Origin: Prochlorococcus sp. AG-402-N21 | Lineage (GTDB): Bacteria > Cyanobacteriota > Cyanobacteriia > PCC-6307 > Cyanobiaceae | Length of the DNA stretch: 64,000 nt | NCBI GenBank assembly: GCA_003216435.1 | Contig: QCIW01000001.1 | Span: forward strand, 115,007-179,006 | Reading direction: 5' to 3' | Shown here: one piece after another, positions 29,252 through 38,139 of the stretch | Layout of the letters: every line of letters begins with the position of its first letter | How positions within the stretch are numbered: the stretch's first letter is position 1 | The notes under the pieces: model-generated | Databases searched by the model: none | Seen by the model: the letters and a program-made list of their open reading frames with translations, nothing else | What the model was told of the DNA's origin: nothing | Position numbers and translations under genes: made by a program

Positions 29252-30964
29252 TTGAGAAGTGCATTTGTAGAAATATTTATACTAATAAATTCGCTGAAAA
29301 AACTGCGTATTTATCAAATTATAGGTATATCTTTTCTAATTTTAATTTCTGGTATTGCGGAAGTATTTACAATTTCATCTTTCTTACCACTTATAATGCT
29401 GGTAAGCTCTGATAATAATGTTTTAGTAGAAAAATATCCATTCTTAAATAACATAGGTATTGATCCAAGCCTAATTACAGTTTCTAATACTTCTATTGTA
29501 TTTATAATGGCTAGTATATTTAGTTTTTTCATGGTTATATTTAGCAAATATTCATTATACAAATTTTCAGCAAGTGTTGGGACAGAGCTAACTATTTTAA
29601 CTCAAAAGAGTTTGTTTCAAAAAGAATATCTTTATTTTGTGGAAAATAATAGTAATGAAAGAATTTCAAAAGTTATGTTTATATGCAACAATGCTGCTAA
29701 TGCGCTAACTTCTGTTCTTGATTTATCTATAAATATATTTTTAGCTTTTTCCATCCTCATTGCGTTATTGAATATTGATTTTAAAGTCACGATAATAATA
29801 TTTTTAATAACTCTTTTGTATTATATTTTAATTGGTTCCTCTGTTAAGAATATATTAAATAGAATCGGTTCCAAAAAGATCAAACTTTGGGCAATAAAAT
29901 ATGGTTTAGTAAAATCTATAGATGATAATACAATACAAATTAAGCTTACCCCTAAAATAGATTTCATCTTAAATAAACTAGGTAAATTTGATTACTCAAT
30001 AAGAACACTAAATAATCGAAAAAAACTGATAAGTATTATACCTAGATATCTTCTAGAGACACTATTATTGATTTCATTTGCACTATTACTAACCTTGCAA
30101 AGTATCTCAGGCAGAAATCCATCACTATATTTACCTACATTAGTTACAATTGCTTTTGGTGCTCAAAAAGTAATACCTATTCTCCAAGCTACATATAGTT
30201 CATGGTCAAACCTACTTGAGACAAAGGCTAGTATTTCCGAGTTATTAAAATTGGATATTACTAATCATATATATAAAAAATCTCTATTGAGTATGAAGTC
30301 GAATATTAAGTTTAAATCAGTATCGTTTAGTTATACAAAAGAGGCAAGGGCTATAGATGATTTAAACTTGATAATAAATAAAGGAGAGAAAATAGCTATT
30401 ATAGGAGAAAGTGGCTCAGGTAAAACAACCTTATTATTAATGTTGTTAGGTATGTTAAAACCTAAAGAAGGCATTATTACAATTGATGATATTAATTTAA
30501 AGAAAGAGAATGGTATTGAGTACTTGCCTTTTGCTGGATATGTGCCGCAATCAATTAATCTTAGTGAGGGAAGTTTCAATCAGATAATAGCATTCGATTA
30601 TTATAATTCATTAGACAGAAATAAAGTGGTTCAAATAGCAAAGGTAGTAGGTATTGATAGTCTTATAAAAAGTAGAGGTGGCTATGATCAAGTGATAGGA
30701 GATGATGCAAGCAAACTTAGTGGTGGGCAACGCCAAAGGATTGCTATAGCAAGATCTTTATACCAAAATCCTGATTACTATGTTTTAGATGAACCGACAA
30801 GTGCTCTTGACAAAGAAACCGAGTCATGGATAACAAACTCTCTATTAACTTATCTAGAAGATAAAACTGTTATTGTGGTTACCCATAGTAAAGAACTAAT
30901 GCAACGAATGGATAGAGTTATAGAGATTAAAGATGGAAAGTTAATCTCGGATAAATATAGTTAA
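29252..30964 (+). CDS. ABC transporter, fused permease/ATPase (PglK/MsbA-like flippase)
   Basis: Likely flips lipid-linked sugars across the membrane. Six hydrophobic segments within residues 1-310, then an ATPase domain with Walker A GESGSGKTT (about 384-392), Q-loop GYVPQS, signature KLSGGQRQRIAIARSLYQ, Walker B YYVLDEPTSALD and the switch His in VVTHSK. Complete half-transporter of 570 residues. Start is TTG at 29252, since no in-frame ATG precedes the first membrane helix. It resembles PglK-type lipid-linked oligosaccharide flippases more than protein exporters. No Wzx gene was found in the window, so it may fill that role. Confidence 0.85.
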   Translation: MRSAFVEIFILINSLKKLRIYQIIGISFLILISGIAEVFTISSFLPLIMLVSSDNNVLVEKYPFLNNIGIDPSLITVSNTSIVFIMASIFSFFMVIFSKYSLYKFSASVGTELTILTQKSLFQKEYLYFVENNSNERISKVMFICNNAANALTSVLDLSINIFLAFSILIALLNIDFKVTIIIFLITLLYYILIGSSVKNILNRIGSKKIKLWAIKYGLVKSIDDNTIQIKLTPKIDFILNKLGKFDYSIRTLNNRKKLISIIPRYLLETLLLISFALLLTLQSISGRNPSLYLPTLVTIAFGAQKVIPILQATYSSWSNLLETKASISELLKLDITNHIYKKSLLSMKSNIKFKSVSFSYTKEARAIDDLNLIINKGEKIAIIGESGSGKTTLLLMLLGMLKPKEGIITIDDINLKKENGIEYLPFAGYVPQSINLSEGSFNQIIAFDYYNSLDRNKVVQIAKVVGIDSLIKSRGGYDQVIGDDASKLSGGQRQRIAIARSLYQNPDYYVLDEPTSALDKETESWITNSLLTYLEDKTVIVVTHSKELMQRMDRVIEIKDGKLISDKYS

Positions 30965-31020
30965 ATAGCTGTAGGAATCGATATAAATGATAGTAAGCTA
31001 TAAAGTAACTTGGTATATTG

Positions 31021-32115
31021 ATGGATCCACTTAGAATTAGCATTTTTCTTCCATGCCTATCTGGTGGGGGTGCGGAAAGATCAATGATTGATCTTTCTGA
31101 AAAATTTTCTCTGGATGGCCATGATGTAACTTTGGTGGTACTTGAAAGAAAAGGAGAATATCAAAAGTTTGTATCTGAAAGAGTTAAACTAGTATCATTA
31201 TCCTCGAAAAGATTAATTTTTGGAATACCACTAATAATCAAATACTTAAAAAAGTCGAATTCACATATACTAATAACAGCTCTTACACATATCAATATTG
31301 GTGTTAGTATAGCTAAATTAATAGCAAATCATAAGAGTAAATTAATAATTACAGAAAGGGTATCAAACAAAGACAAGCAATTTAATTATAATTTGAAATT
31401 TTTAATCATGAGAGTACTAGGTATAATTCTATATAGATTTGCAGATCATGTAGGTGCCGTATCTGATGGAGTTGCAAGGGATGTAGAGAGATATTTTCTA
31501 TTGAAGAAAAATATTGTGCATACACTTTATAATGGACTAAACATAAGAGAAATCGAAAAGAAATCTATGGAATATAGTGAGATAAAAAGAAATTATGATT
31601 CTCAAAAATATATAATTGCAGCTGGAAGATTATCTTATCAAAAAGGGTTTGATGTTCTATTAAAATCGTTCTCCTTTCTTCATGAAGATACTAAAGATTT
31701 AAAACTAATAATTCTTGGAAAAGGCGAATTAGAAACCAATCTAAAAGAATTAAGCATTGAATTAGGAATTAAAAAATCAGTTGATTTCCTAGGTTTTGTA
31801 GAAAATCCTTATTCTTTATTCAGAGGTTCAGAGTTATTTGTTCTTAGTTCAAGATGGGAAGGTCTACCTGGAGTACTTATACAAGCTATGGCTTGTGGAT
31901 GTAAGGTTGTCTCAACAGATTGTGATCACGGCCCAAGAGAAATTACTAATAATGGCATGTACGGAGAATTATGCAAAGTTAATGATGTGAAAGACTTAGA
32001 AAGAGCGATGAGAAAATGTTTAAAAATAGACAGTTATAATTCTAAGAATAGGGCTTCGGAATTCAGCCTAAAAATGAGTGCTGATGGTTACTACAAACTT
32101 ATCAATTGTAAATAA
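31021..32115 (+). CDS. Glycosyltransferase, GT4 family
   Basis: GT-B enzyme of 364 residues, starting at ATG 31021 (an adjacent TTG at 31018 would add one residue). N-terminal ISIFLPCLSGGGAERSMIDLSEKF is the classic GT4 opening. The donor site has IAAGRLSYQKGFDVLLKSF, LIILGKGELE and SSRWEGLPGVLIQAMACGCKVVSTDCDHGPREI, with Gln at the second acidic position as in the GT4 group of GalNAc transferases. It follows the flippase gene by 56 bases and overlaps the longest reading of the next frame. Confidence 0.9.
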   Translation: MDPLRISIFLPCLSGGGAERSMIDLSEKFSLDGHDVTLVVLERKGEYQKFVSERVKLVSLSSKRLIFGIPLIIKYLKKSNSHILITALTHINIGVSIAKLIANHKSKLIITERVSNKDKQFNYNLKFLIMRVLGIILYRFADHVGAVSDGVARDVERYFLLKKNIVHTLYNGLNIREIEKKSMEYSEIKRNYDSQKYIIAAGRLSYQKGFDVLLKSFSFLHEDTKDLKLIILGKGELETNLKELSIELGIKKSVDFLGFVENPYSLFRGSELFVLSSRWEGLPGVLIQAMACGCKVVSTDCDHGPREITNNGMYGELCKVNDVKDLERAMRKCLKIDSYNSKNRASEFSLKMSADGYYKLINCK

Positions 32116-32143
32116 CGCTCAGTTCTTATCTAATCATTTTCTA

Positions 32144-32821
32144 ATGCAAAATAAAATGTCTATTATTAACTACGCCTGTTATGTTTTTGATTGGGATGGC
32201 ACTATATTTGATTCAAAAGATTTGAAGAAGAGATCTTTTGTTAATAGCTTAAAAAATACAATAAAAGATATGGGTATTATTATAAATGAAGATCTTCTAA
32301 AATCTAGTTTTGAGAAATTTACAGGTCTCCCTAGACAAGAAGTGGTTAGAGGAATGTTGAAATCTCATAATATTGATCTTTCAGAACTTAATTTTGAATA
32401 TATCAGCAAACTAATTACAAAAGAATTTTATATATCTGCTTATTCTGCCAATATTTATGAAGATGCTCTGGCTATTTTGAAAAAATTGATAGCTAAAGAG
32501 AGAATCATATATATCTCTTCTTCATCACCTCAGAATGAATTGGAAAATATATCACAAAAAATGTTACCGATAGAATTAATAAAATGTATAAATGGGATAT
32601 ATGGAAGCCGAAAAGGATTTTCCAAGGGAATTAATCATATTGAACATATTATGAAGAAAGAAAAAATAAGCAAAAAGCAGATAATAATGATAGGTGACGA
32701 CAAGAATGATCTAGATCTAGCAGGAGCGGCTGGGGTAGACTTTCTAGGTATAAATCGATTTCTTGAGAGAAAAAAAGAAAATAGTGATAAATGGATAAAT
32801 TCTCTTATAGAATTGGAATAG
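32144..32821 (+). CDS. HAD-superfamily sugar-phosphate phosphatase
   Basis: Predicted phosphomonoesterase. Motif I is FDWDGTIFDS with the nucleophile and acid Asp; motif II is ISSSSPQNEL; then a conserved Lys region, and motif IV is MIGDDKNDLDLAGAAGV. A helical cap lies between motifs I and II. The frame opens at 32078, but that overlaps the GT4 gene and has no homology, so ATG at 32144 (or 32156) is preferred. It heads an operon with a sugar dehydrogenase, Nudix-like protein and NeuB, so it may dephosphorylate a nonulosonate-9-phosphate or an amino-sugar phosphate. Confidence 0.82.
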   Translation: MQNKMSIINYACYVFDWDGTIFDSKDLKKRSFVNSLKNTIKDMGIIINEDLLKSSFEKFTGLPRQEVVRGMLKSHNIDLSELNFEYISKLITKEFYISAYSANIYEDALAILKKLIAKERIIYISSSSPQNELENISQKMLPIELIKCINGIYGSRKGFSKGINHIEHIMKKEKISKKQIIMIGDDKNDLDLAGAAGVDFLGINRFLERKKENSDKWINSLIELE

Positions 32822-32863
32822 AAACGCTGACACTGATATGATTATATAAATAGATAAATCTAA

Positions 32864-34570
32864 ATGAGATTTAAGTCAATTGCATCACCAGAAGATACAG
32901 TTGCCTATGTCTCTAGCTTGATGAGCAAGAGTAAAGATAATAAAGGTATTATTGGATTGTGTGTGATAGTTAATCAGAGTAATCAGGTAATTGGTACTGT
33001 AACGGATGGCGACATAAGAAAATGTCTTGCCAAAGGAGGAGATGAAAAAGTAATTGTAAAAGAAATAATGAATAATTCACCGATAACAATTGTAGATGAA
33101 TGGAACTATGAGAAAAGAAGATCTCACGTTTACTCGCAAAGTCTTTTGAGAAATATTGATATACTAGAAATAAGAGCTGTGGTAGTAGTAAATAAAAAAA
33201 ATGAATATGTCGATGTTAAGAGATTATCTGAGCTTATCCGAACTCAAGTTGAATTCAAAAAAATTACTGTAATAGGGCAAGGTTTTGTAGGTTTAACACT
33301 TTCAACTACTCTAGCAAATTCGGGCTTATATGTATCTGGATATGATAAGAATTTATCAATTGTCAGTCAACTCAGTAAAGGCCTACCACATTTCTATGAA
33401 GAAGGTCTAGAGAATTTACTCTCAAGTTTAGTAAAAAATAATGCGATAAAATTTTCTAGTAAGTTGGAAAATTCATTAGCAGATATATATATAATAAGTG
33501 TAGGAACACCTCTAAATAAGGATGATAATGTATGCAATGAGTTACTTATATCGTGTCTAGAAGAAGTAAGTAAAGTATTAAAGAGTGGAGATTTAGTAAT
33601 ACTCAGATCTACAGTTCCTATAGGTACAAGTAGAGATCTGGTAATTCCTATACTTGAAAAGAGTGGATTAAAGTGCTCAGAACAATTTAAACTCGCTTTT
33701 GCACCAGAGAGAACTATTGAAGGGAAAGCACTGCAAGAGTTACATACATTGCCCCAAGTTATAGGGGGAATCGACAAAGAAAGTATAAATCTAGCAAGTC
33801 AATTATTTAAAAAGATTACTAATACTATTATTGAGGTTGGAAGTATTGAAGAGGCAGAATTGATAAAATTAGTAAATAATAGTTATAGAGATTTGATCTT
33901 TGCCTTTTCAAATGAAGTGGCAATGGTATGTGAAAGCTACAACATAAACGCAAACTCACTAATTAATGCGGCAAATGAAGGGTATCCAAGGGATCCAATT
34001 CCTAGAGCAAGCCCCGGGGTGGGAGGAACATGTCTTACAAAAGATCCAGTCTTATTCTCCAATCCATACTCAGACAAGGCCTATAAACCAAGACTACCTT
34101 TAATGGGAAGAGGAATTAATGAAAGTGTTCTTGACACAATCAAATATAAGGTAAATAAATTCTCTGAAATATATAAGGAAGGTCAGAAGCCTAATGTTCT
34201 AGTAGTAGGTATCGCATTTAAAGGTGAACCTGAAACATCCGACACAAGAGATTCGATGAGCTTAAAACTTGTAGATATAATGAAAAGCAGTTCTAAGATA
34301 ACGTGCTTAGATACAAATATAGAGGGAACTGAGTTCAATAGACTTGGCTTAAAATCTATATCTCCAGAAGAAATAGGGGCGGAAGATCAATTTGATTGTG
34401 TAATCGTAATGAATAATAGTAATAAGAATACAAAGTATGGTTTACAATCTCTATTCAGTTCAGGTCAAAGCATAAAGTTAATATTTGATGGATGGTCTCA
34501 ATTTGACAAAGAAGATATAGAAAGGAATGGGCATATATATTGCACTCTTGGATATATGAGTAAAGTATGA
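32864..34570 (+). CDS. CBS-domain / nucleotide-sugar dehydrogenase fusion
   Basis: Two-part protein of 568 residues. Residues 1-128 are a CBS pair containing GTVTDGDIRK (44-53), the form usually found on PtmE-type sugar-1-phosphate nucleotidyltransferases. Residues 133-568 are a WecC-like UDP-sugar dehydrogenase: Rossmann GQGFVG (138-143), SVGTPL, LRSTVPIGTS, FAPERTIEGKA and catalytic Cys390 in PGVGGTCLTKDP, with a C-terminal FKGEPETSDTRDS. It should oxidise a 6-hydroxyl to a carboxylate, with the CBS domain sensing a nucleotide. The stop overlaps the next gene by ATGA (34567-34570). I know of no standard protein with this architecture. Confidence 0.85.
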   Translation: MRFKSIASPEDTVAYVSSLMSKSKDNKGIIGLCVIVNQSNQVIGTVTDGDIRKCLAKGGDEKVIVKEIMNNSPITIVDEWNYEKRRSHVYSQSLLRNIDILEIRAVVVVNKKNEYVDVKRLSELIRTQVEFKKITVIGQGFVGLTLSTTLANSGLYVSGYDKNLSIVSQLSKGLPHFYEEGLENLLSSLVKNNAIKFSSKLENSLADIYIISVGTPLNKDDNVCNELLISCLEEVSKVLKSGDLVILRSTVPIGTSRDLVIPILEKSGLKCSEQFKLAFAPERTIEGKALQELHTLPQVIGGIDKESINLASQLFKKITNTIIEVGSIEEAELIKLVNNSYRDLIFAFSNEVAMVCESYNINANSLINAANEGYPRDPIPRASPGVGGTCLTKDPVLFSNPYSDKAYKPRLPLMGRGINESVLDTIKYKVNKFSEIYKEGQKPNVLVVGIAFKGEPETSDTRDSMSLKLVDIMKSSSKITCLDTNIEGTEFNRLGLKSISPEEIGAEDQFDCVIVMNNSNKNTKYGLQSLFSSGQSIKLIFDGWSQFDKEDIERNGHIYCTLGYMSKV

Positions 34571-35289
34571 GATTCTACAAAGTACTTGGATTAATAGAGG
34601 GAGTTAGTTATTTTAAAGATAATGATAACTATAAAATAATCATAGATCATCCATTAAATGAAACAGCCTATAATGACAAAGAATTAAAAATGCTAAAACA
34701 GAGTAATTATTATATTTATATCTCTGGAGGAGGTACCTGCCTTATTGATAATAAATATCTACTTCTAGTAAGGAGATCGAAAGAATGTGAGATAAACCCA
34801 AACAAATTAAGTCTATTTACGGGAAGGTCAGATAATACAATTGAACACAAGAATCCCTCATTATTGATTAGAGAATTAGAGGAAGAATTAATAATATCGC
34901 AAAAATTCAATAAGGAGCCCATAAAATATACAAATGAGAGTAAGAGATTGAAAATATCAAACAAAAACTTGTGTGTTATTTACAAACAGAAAATCATATT
35001 TAAAAGAAATGTATTACTTTCGATAAATGAAAGAGATATTAATATTATTAATATCTTTAAAATAGATATGTCATTGGATGAAATATTGGCTATTGATGGG
35101 GAAAGTAGAAGAGAAGGCGGAGGAAGGGAAATTATTGCTTATAATATTATAGATGATAACTATTCAGAACTTAAAAGTAATTACAAACAAATTATGGAAT
35201 GGCAAAATTTAGCATCAAACAAATTAGAGATAACAGGTATAGGTAAAGATTGCATTGATTCAGTGATAAAATATGCGAGTACGAGTTGA
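34567..35289 (+). CDS. Nudix-like hydrolase, divergent
   Basis: 240-residue protein with a Nudix-type core at about residues 55-175: GGTCLIDNKYLLLVRRS, then NKLSLFTGRSDN and the helix LLIRELEEELII. The catalytic REUxEE part is intact, but the spacing of the Nudix box is one or two residues longer than the consensus and the final Gly is missing. The first 50 residues are an extra domain of unknown type. It is translationally coupled to the CBS-dehydrogenase gene and overlaps or abuts the neuB-like gene, so a nucleotide-sugar or sugar-diphosphate substrate is likely. Confidence 0.68.
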   Translation: MRFYKVLGLIEGVSYFKDNDNYKIIIDHPLNETAYNDKELKMLKQSNYYIYISGGGTCLIDNKYLLLVRRSKECEINPNKLSLFTGRSDNTIEHKNPSLLIRELEEELIISQKFNKEPIKYTNESKRLKISNKNLCVIYKQKIIFKRNVLLSINERDINIINIFKIDMSLDEILAIDGESRREGGGREIIAYNIIDDNYSELKSNYKQIMEWQNLASNKLEITGIGKDCIDSVIKYASTS

Positions 35290-35293
35290 TGTA

Positions 35294-36256
35294 ATGAAAA
35301 TTATTGCCGAAATGTGCCAAAACCATAATGGTAGTTTCTCAAGACTATGTGAAATGGTCCAAGAATCTAAAAAAGGAGGCGCAACTCACGCAAAAATTCA
35401 AACAATCTTTGCCAATGATTTGAGTTATAGAAAAGAATTTGAAAATGGTTTAAAGGACGAGAATGGTAAGTTTATATATATAAAGAGGCCCTACAGCAAC
35501 GAATATGAAAGGCTAAAGAAACTTGAATTAACATATGAGAATCAAAAGAAATTTGTTGAAGTTTGCTTGGATAATGAATTGATACCTTTAACTACATCAT
35601 TTAATTTAACAGCTATACCTAATATTAAGAAATCTGGCTTCAAAAGTATAAAAGTAGCTAGTTACGATTGTGCTTCAGTTCCTCTTATAAAAAAATTAGT
35701 TAATAATTTTGATGAAGTAATCGTCTCTACAGGTGCCACTTATGATGATGAGATAGTAAGTTGTGCAGAGATTTTAAAAGAAAGCAAGAAAGATTTTTCA
35801 CTTTTACATTGTGTCACTAAATATCCAACACCATTAAAAGAGATGAATTTGAATAGAATAAACTTCTTAAGAAAATATTCAGAAAAAGTAGGTCTAAGTA
35901 ATCATTCTTTAACAAAACGGGATGGGGTAAAAGCAGATATTGCCGCTATCTATTTGGGTGCAGATTGTATAGAAAGACACTTCACGATATTGGGAGAGAA
36001 TGAAACCAAAGACGGGCCAGTATCAATCAGAAGAGAGCATTTGGAAGAAATTAATTCGTTTATAAATATGAATGAGAGAGAAAAAGATTCTTATATTGAT
36101 AATAATATCCCTGAATTTGAACAAATGAAAGGAAGCTCATTAAGGGATTTATCTGATGAGGAGCTAGCTAATCGTAATTATTACAGAGGCAGATTTTGCA
36201 ACAAGATAAAAGGAAAGTCTGTATTTAACTGGGAAAAAGAAGCGAATGAGATATGA
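35294..36256 (+). CDS. neuB: N-acetylneuraminate synthase-like enzyme (NeuB family), copy 1
   Basis: Condenses phosphoenolpyruvate with an amino-hexose to a nonulosonic acid. Seen: MKIIAEMCQNHNGS, GATHAKIQTIFAND, KKLELTYENQKKFVEVC, ITKYPTP-like CVTKYPTPLKEMNL, GLSNHSL, GADCIERHFTI and KDGPVSI. ATG at 35294 is preferred because NeuB proteins start right at the first strand; ATG at 35273 lies inside the previous gene. The protein ends with a short RNYYRGRFCNKIKGKSVFNW stretch, so the C-terminal SAF antifreeze-like domain is missing. It differs strongly from copy 2 at 59189. Confidence 0.86.
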   Translation: MKIIAEMCQNHNGSFSRLCEMVQESKKGGATHAKIQTIFANDLSYRKEFENGLKDENGKFIYIKRPYSNEYERLKKLELTYENQKKFVEVCLDNELIPLTTSFNLTAIPNIKKSGFKSIKVASYDCASVPLIKKLVNNFDEVIVSTGATYDDEIVSCAEILKESKKDFSLLHCVTKYPTPLKEMNLNRINFLRKYSEKVGLSNHSLTKRDGVKADIAAIYLGADCIERHFTILGENETKDGPVSIRREHLEEINSFINMNEREKDSYIDNNIPEFEQMKGSSLRDLSDEELANRNYYRGRFCNKIKGKSVFNWEKEANEI

Positions 36257-36285
36257 TTGAGAGTAATTGAATAAATAATAAAATA

Positions 36286-36996
36286 ATGTCTGAAGTTGGG
36301 GAAGGTATTCAAGCTGGGGCAGGCAACTGGTCCTTCAGTGGTAAAACAGTAGAAGAATTTGAAGGTCATATAGGGAGGTCAGTCCCATTATATAAAGAGG
36401 GACATTCTCTTATATGTGATATAAGCGATTTCTTTATTAAGCAAAATTCAATTATTTATGAATTGGGTTGTGCTACAGGGCGACTTACAAAAATGATTGC
36501 GGAGCATAATAAACATAAAACAAAAGCAAAGTTTATTGGCTTAGATGTTGAGGAGGATATGATTAATTATGCTAATTCTAAATTAAATGACGAAAGAATA
36601 GAATTTCACAAAGGAGATGTAGTTGATTACGAATATGAGCGATCTGATTTTATAATAGCCTATTATACATTTCAATTTTTGTCTCCCTCAAAAAGGCAAT
36701 CCTTATTTAATAGATTATATGAATCTCTTAATTGGGGAGGTTGCCTAATATTATTCGAAAAAGTTAGGGGTTCAGATGCTAGATTTCAGGATATAATGAC
36801 ATCTTTATATACAGATTTTAAACTTAGAGCTGGTTATACACCCGAACAAATTATAGGAAAGTCGAGAAGTTTGAAAGGTGTTTTGGAACCCTATTCTAGT
36901 AATGCAAATATAGATATGATGAAAAGGGCTGGTTTCGAAGATATCAATACTATATTTAAATATATATGTTTTGAAGGTTTTATTGCAATCAAATAA
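36286..36996 (+). CDS. CmoA-like SAM-dependent enzyme (carboxy-S-adenosylmethionine synthase family)
   Basis: Class I SAM-binding fold: YELGCATGR (58-66), GLDVEEDM (85-92). Beyond the generic fold, the protein follows CmoA nearly end to end: an N-terminal FSGKTVEEFEGHIGRSVPLY, the strand YYTFQFLSPSKRQ (126-138), LNWGGCLILFEK, the DFKLRAGYTPEQI helix and a final FKYICFEGFIAIK. CmoA makes Cx-SAM from SAM and prephenate for tRNA wobble-uridine modification. Here the position I recall as Cx-binding Arg199 of E. coli CmoA is Ser193, with Arg at 194. No CmoB is nearby. It may make a modified SAM for sugar chemistry, or be an ordinary methyltransferase derived from CmoA. Confidence 0.78.
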   Translation: MSEVGEGIQAGAGNWSFSGKTVEEFEGHIGRSVPLYKEGHSLICDISDFFIKQNSIIYELGCATGRLTKMIAEHNKHKTKAKFIGLDVEEDMINYANSKLNDERIEFHKGDVVDYEYERSDFIIAYYTFQFLSPSKRQSLFNRLYESLNWGGCLILFEKVRGSDARFQDIMTSLYTDFKLRAGYTPEQIIGKSRSLKGVLEPYSSNANIDMMKRAGFEDINTIFKYICFEGFIAIK

Positions 36997-37042
36997 TATG
37001 TCAAATATGATTATATTTATCAACTAAATCCCAAAGAAGTAA

Positions 37043-38128
37043 ATGATAAATATCAGAATATTAACAGACAAAAATACCTCTACAAATTCTGAAGGATTTA
37101 TAAGACCAATACTAAAGTCTGGTAAAATACTAAATAAAGAAGGCTATTTAATAAGCATCGATAAGAGTTATAAGAAGAAAAATGGATACGATATTACAAT
37201 CATAGAAAGTAAATATGCAGGATATTTATTTAGAAGTAAAGGCATTAACTTGATTGATATACTAAATGAAATAAGGTCAAATGATTCTTTAATAATTTAC
37301 TATGACAACAGCGATAGTTCTGGTTGTATAAACCGAGATGCTATTGAGAATGTAGATATTTATTTAAAGAATCAAATCTTAAAAGACAGAGATCTCTATA
37401 AAGTGAATTTTTATGGTGATCGAATTCATACAGACTTTAGTCACAATGTTTGGCAATCTAAGGATGAAGTCGAAAGGCATGAAACCTATAGAACTATTAC
37501 TGATAATGATATAAAGAAAATAAGAGTCGGATGGAATTCGTTTTCATTAGATTTATCATTAATAGGAATGTATAGAAAAAAGTTCTGGAAAAATGCACCA
37601 GAATTTTTATCCTGCAGGGATTTTGGTGTTTGGAGAAAAGCTTCCTCATATAGAACGTTAGAATTGAATGTAAGAATGCAATTAGAATATTATCGAAATA
37701 CAGTTACATCACATAGGAAATATCTACTAGAAAAATTAGGAATAAAAGCTATGGCAAAGAAAGTAAATAGATGGAAATACCTTAATGAATTATCTAACTC
37801 AAAGATTGTACTTTCTCCATTTGGGTGGGGAGAAATAAATTATAGAGACTGGGAATGTTTAAGGGCGGGATGTTGTCTTGTAAAACCATCCATGTCTCAT
37901 ATTGAAACATGGCCAAATCTTTTTTCACTAGAAGAGGGAGCCATGTATCAAAATTACTCATGGGATATGAAAGATGCGGAAAGCATGATTAGAGATACCT
38001 TAATGAATGAAAGAACTAGAATTGCGATAGCACAAAAAGGACAAGATTTTCTCAGAAAATATACAATTTCAAAAGATTCCAATAAACTATTTGCAAATCA
38101 TTTTGTAAACATAATAAAAAGCATATAA
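37043..38128 (+). CDS. Glycosyltransferase-like protein (exostosin/GT-B type C-terminal half)
   Basis: Not confidently assigned. 361 residues, no signal or membrane segment. The C-terminal third has SKIVLSPFGWGEINYRDWECLRAGCCLVKPSMSH, resembling the donor-binding half of exostosin-like or GT1-like proteins, where the conserved acidic residue lies in the helix after the glycine-rich turn. The first 200 residues show no known motif. It lies 46 bases after the CmoA-like gene and 11 bases before a GT4 gene, so a role in glycan assembly is expected. Confidence 0.6.
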   Translation: MINIRILTDKNTSTNSEGFIRPILKSGKILNKEGYLISIDKSYKKKNGYDITIIESKYAGYLFRSKGINLIDILNEIRSNDSLIIYYDNSDSSGCINRDAIENVDIYLKNQILKDRDLYKVNFYGDRIHTDFSHNVWQSKDEVERHETYRTITDNDIKKIRVGWNSFSLDLSLIGMYRKKFWKNAPEFLSCRDFGVWRKASSYRTLELNVRMQLEYYRNTVTSHRKYLLEKLGIKAMAKKVNRWKYLNELSNSKIVLSPFGWGEINYRDWECLRAGCCLVKPSMSHIETWPNLFSLEEGAMYQNYSWDMKDAESMIRDTLMNERTRIAIAQKGQDFLRKYTISKDSNKLFANHFVNIIKSI

Positions 38129-38139
38129 ACTTAAATTTA

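Noticed and set aside
32078..32143. Longer start of the HAD phosphatase
   Set aside because: It lies inside the end of the GT4 gene and has no phosphatase homology; ATG at 32144 precedes the motif I strand.
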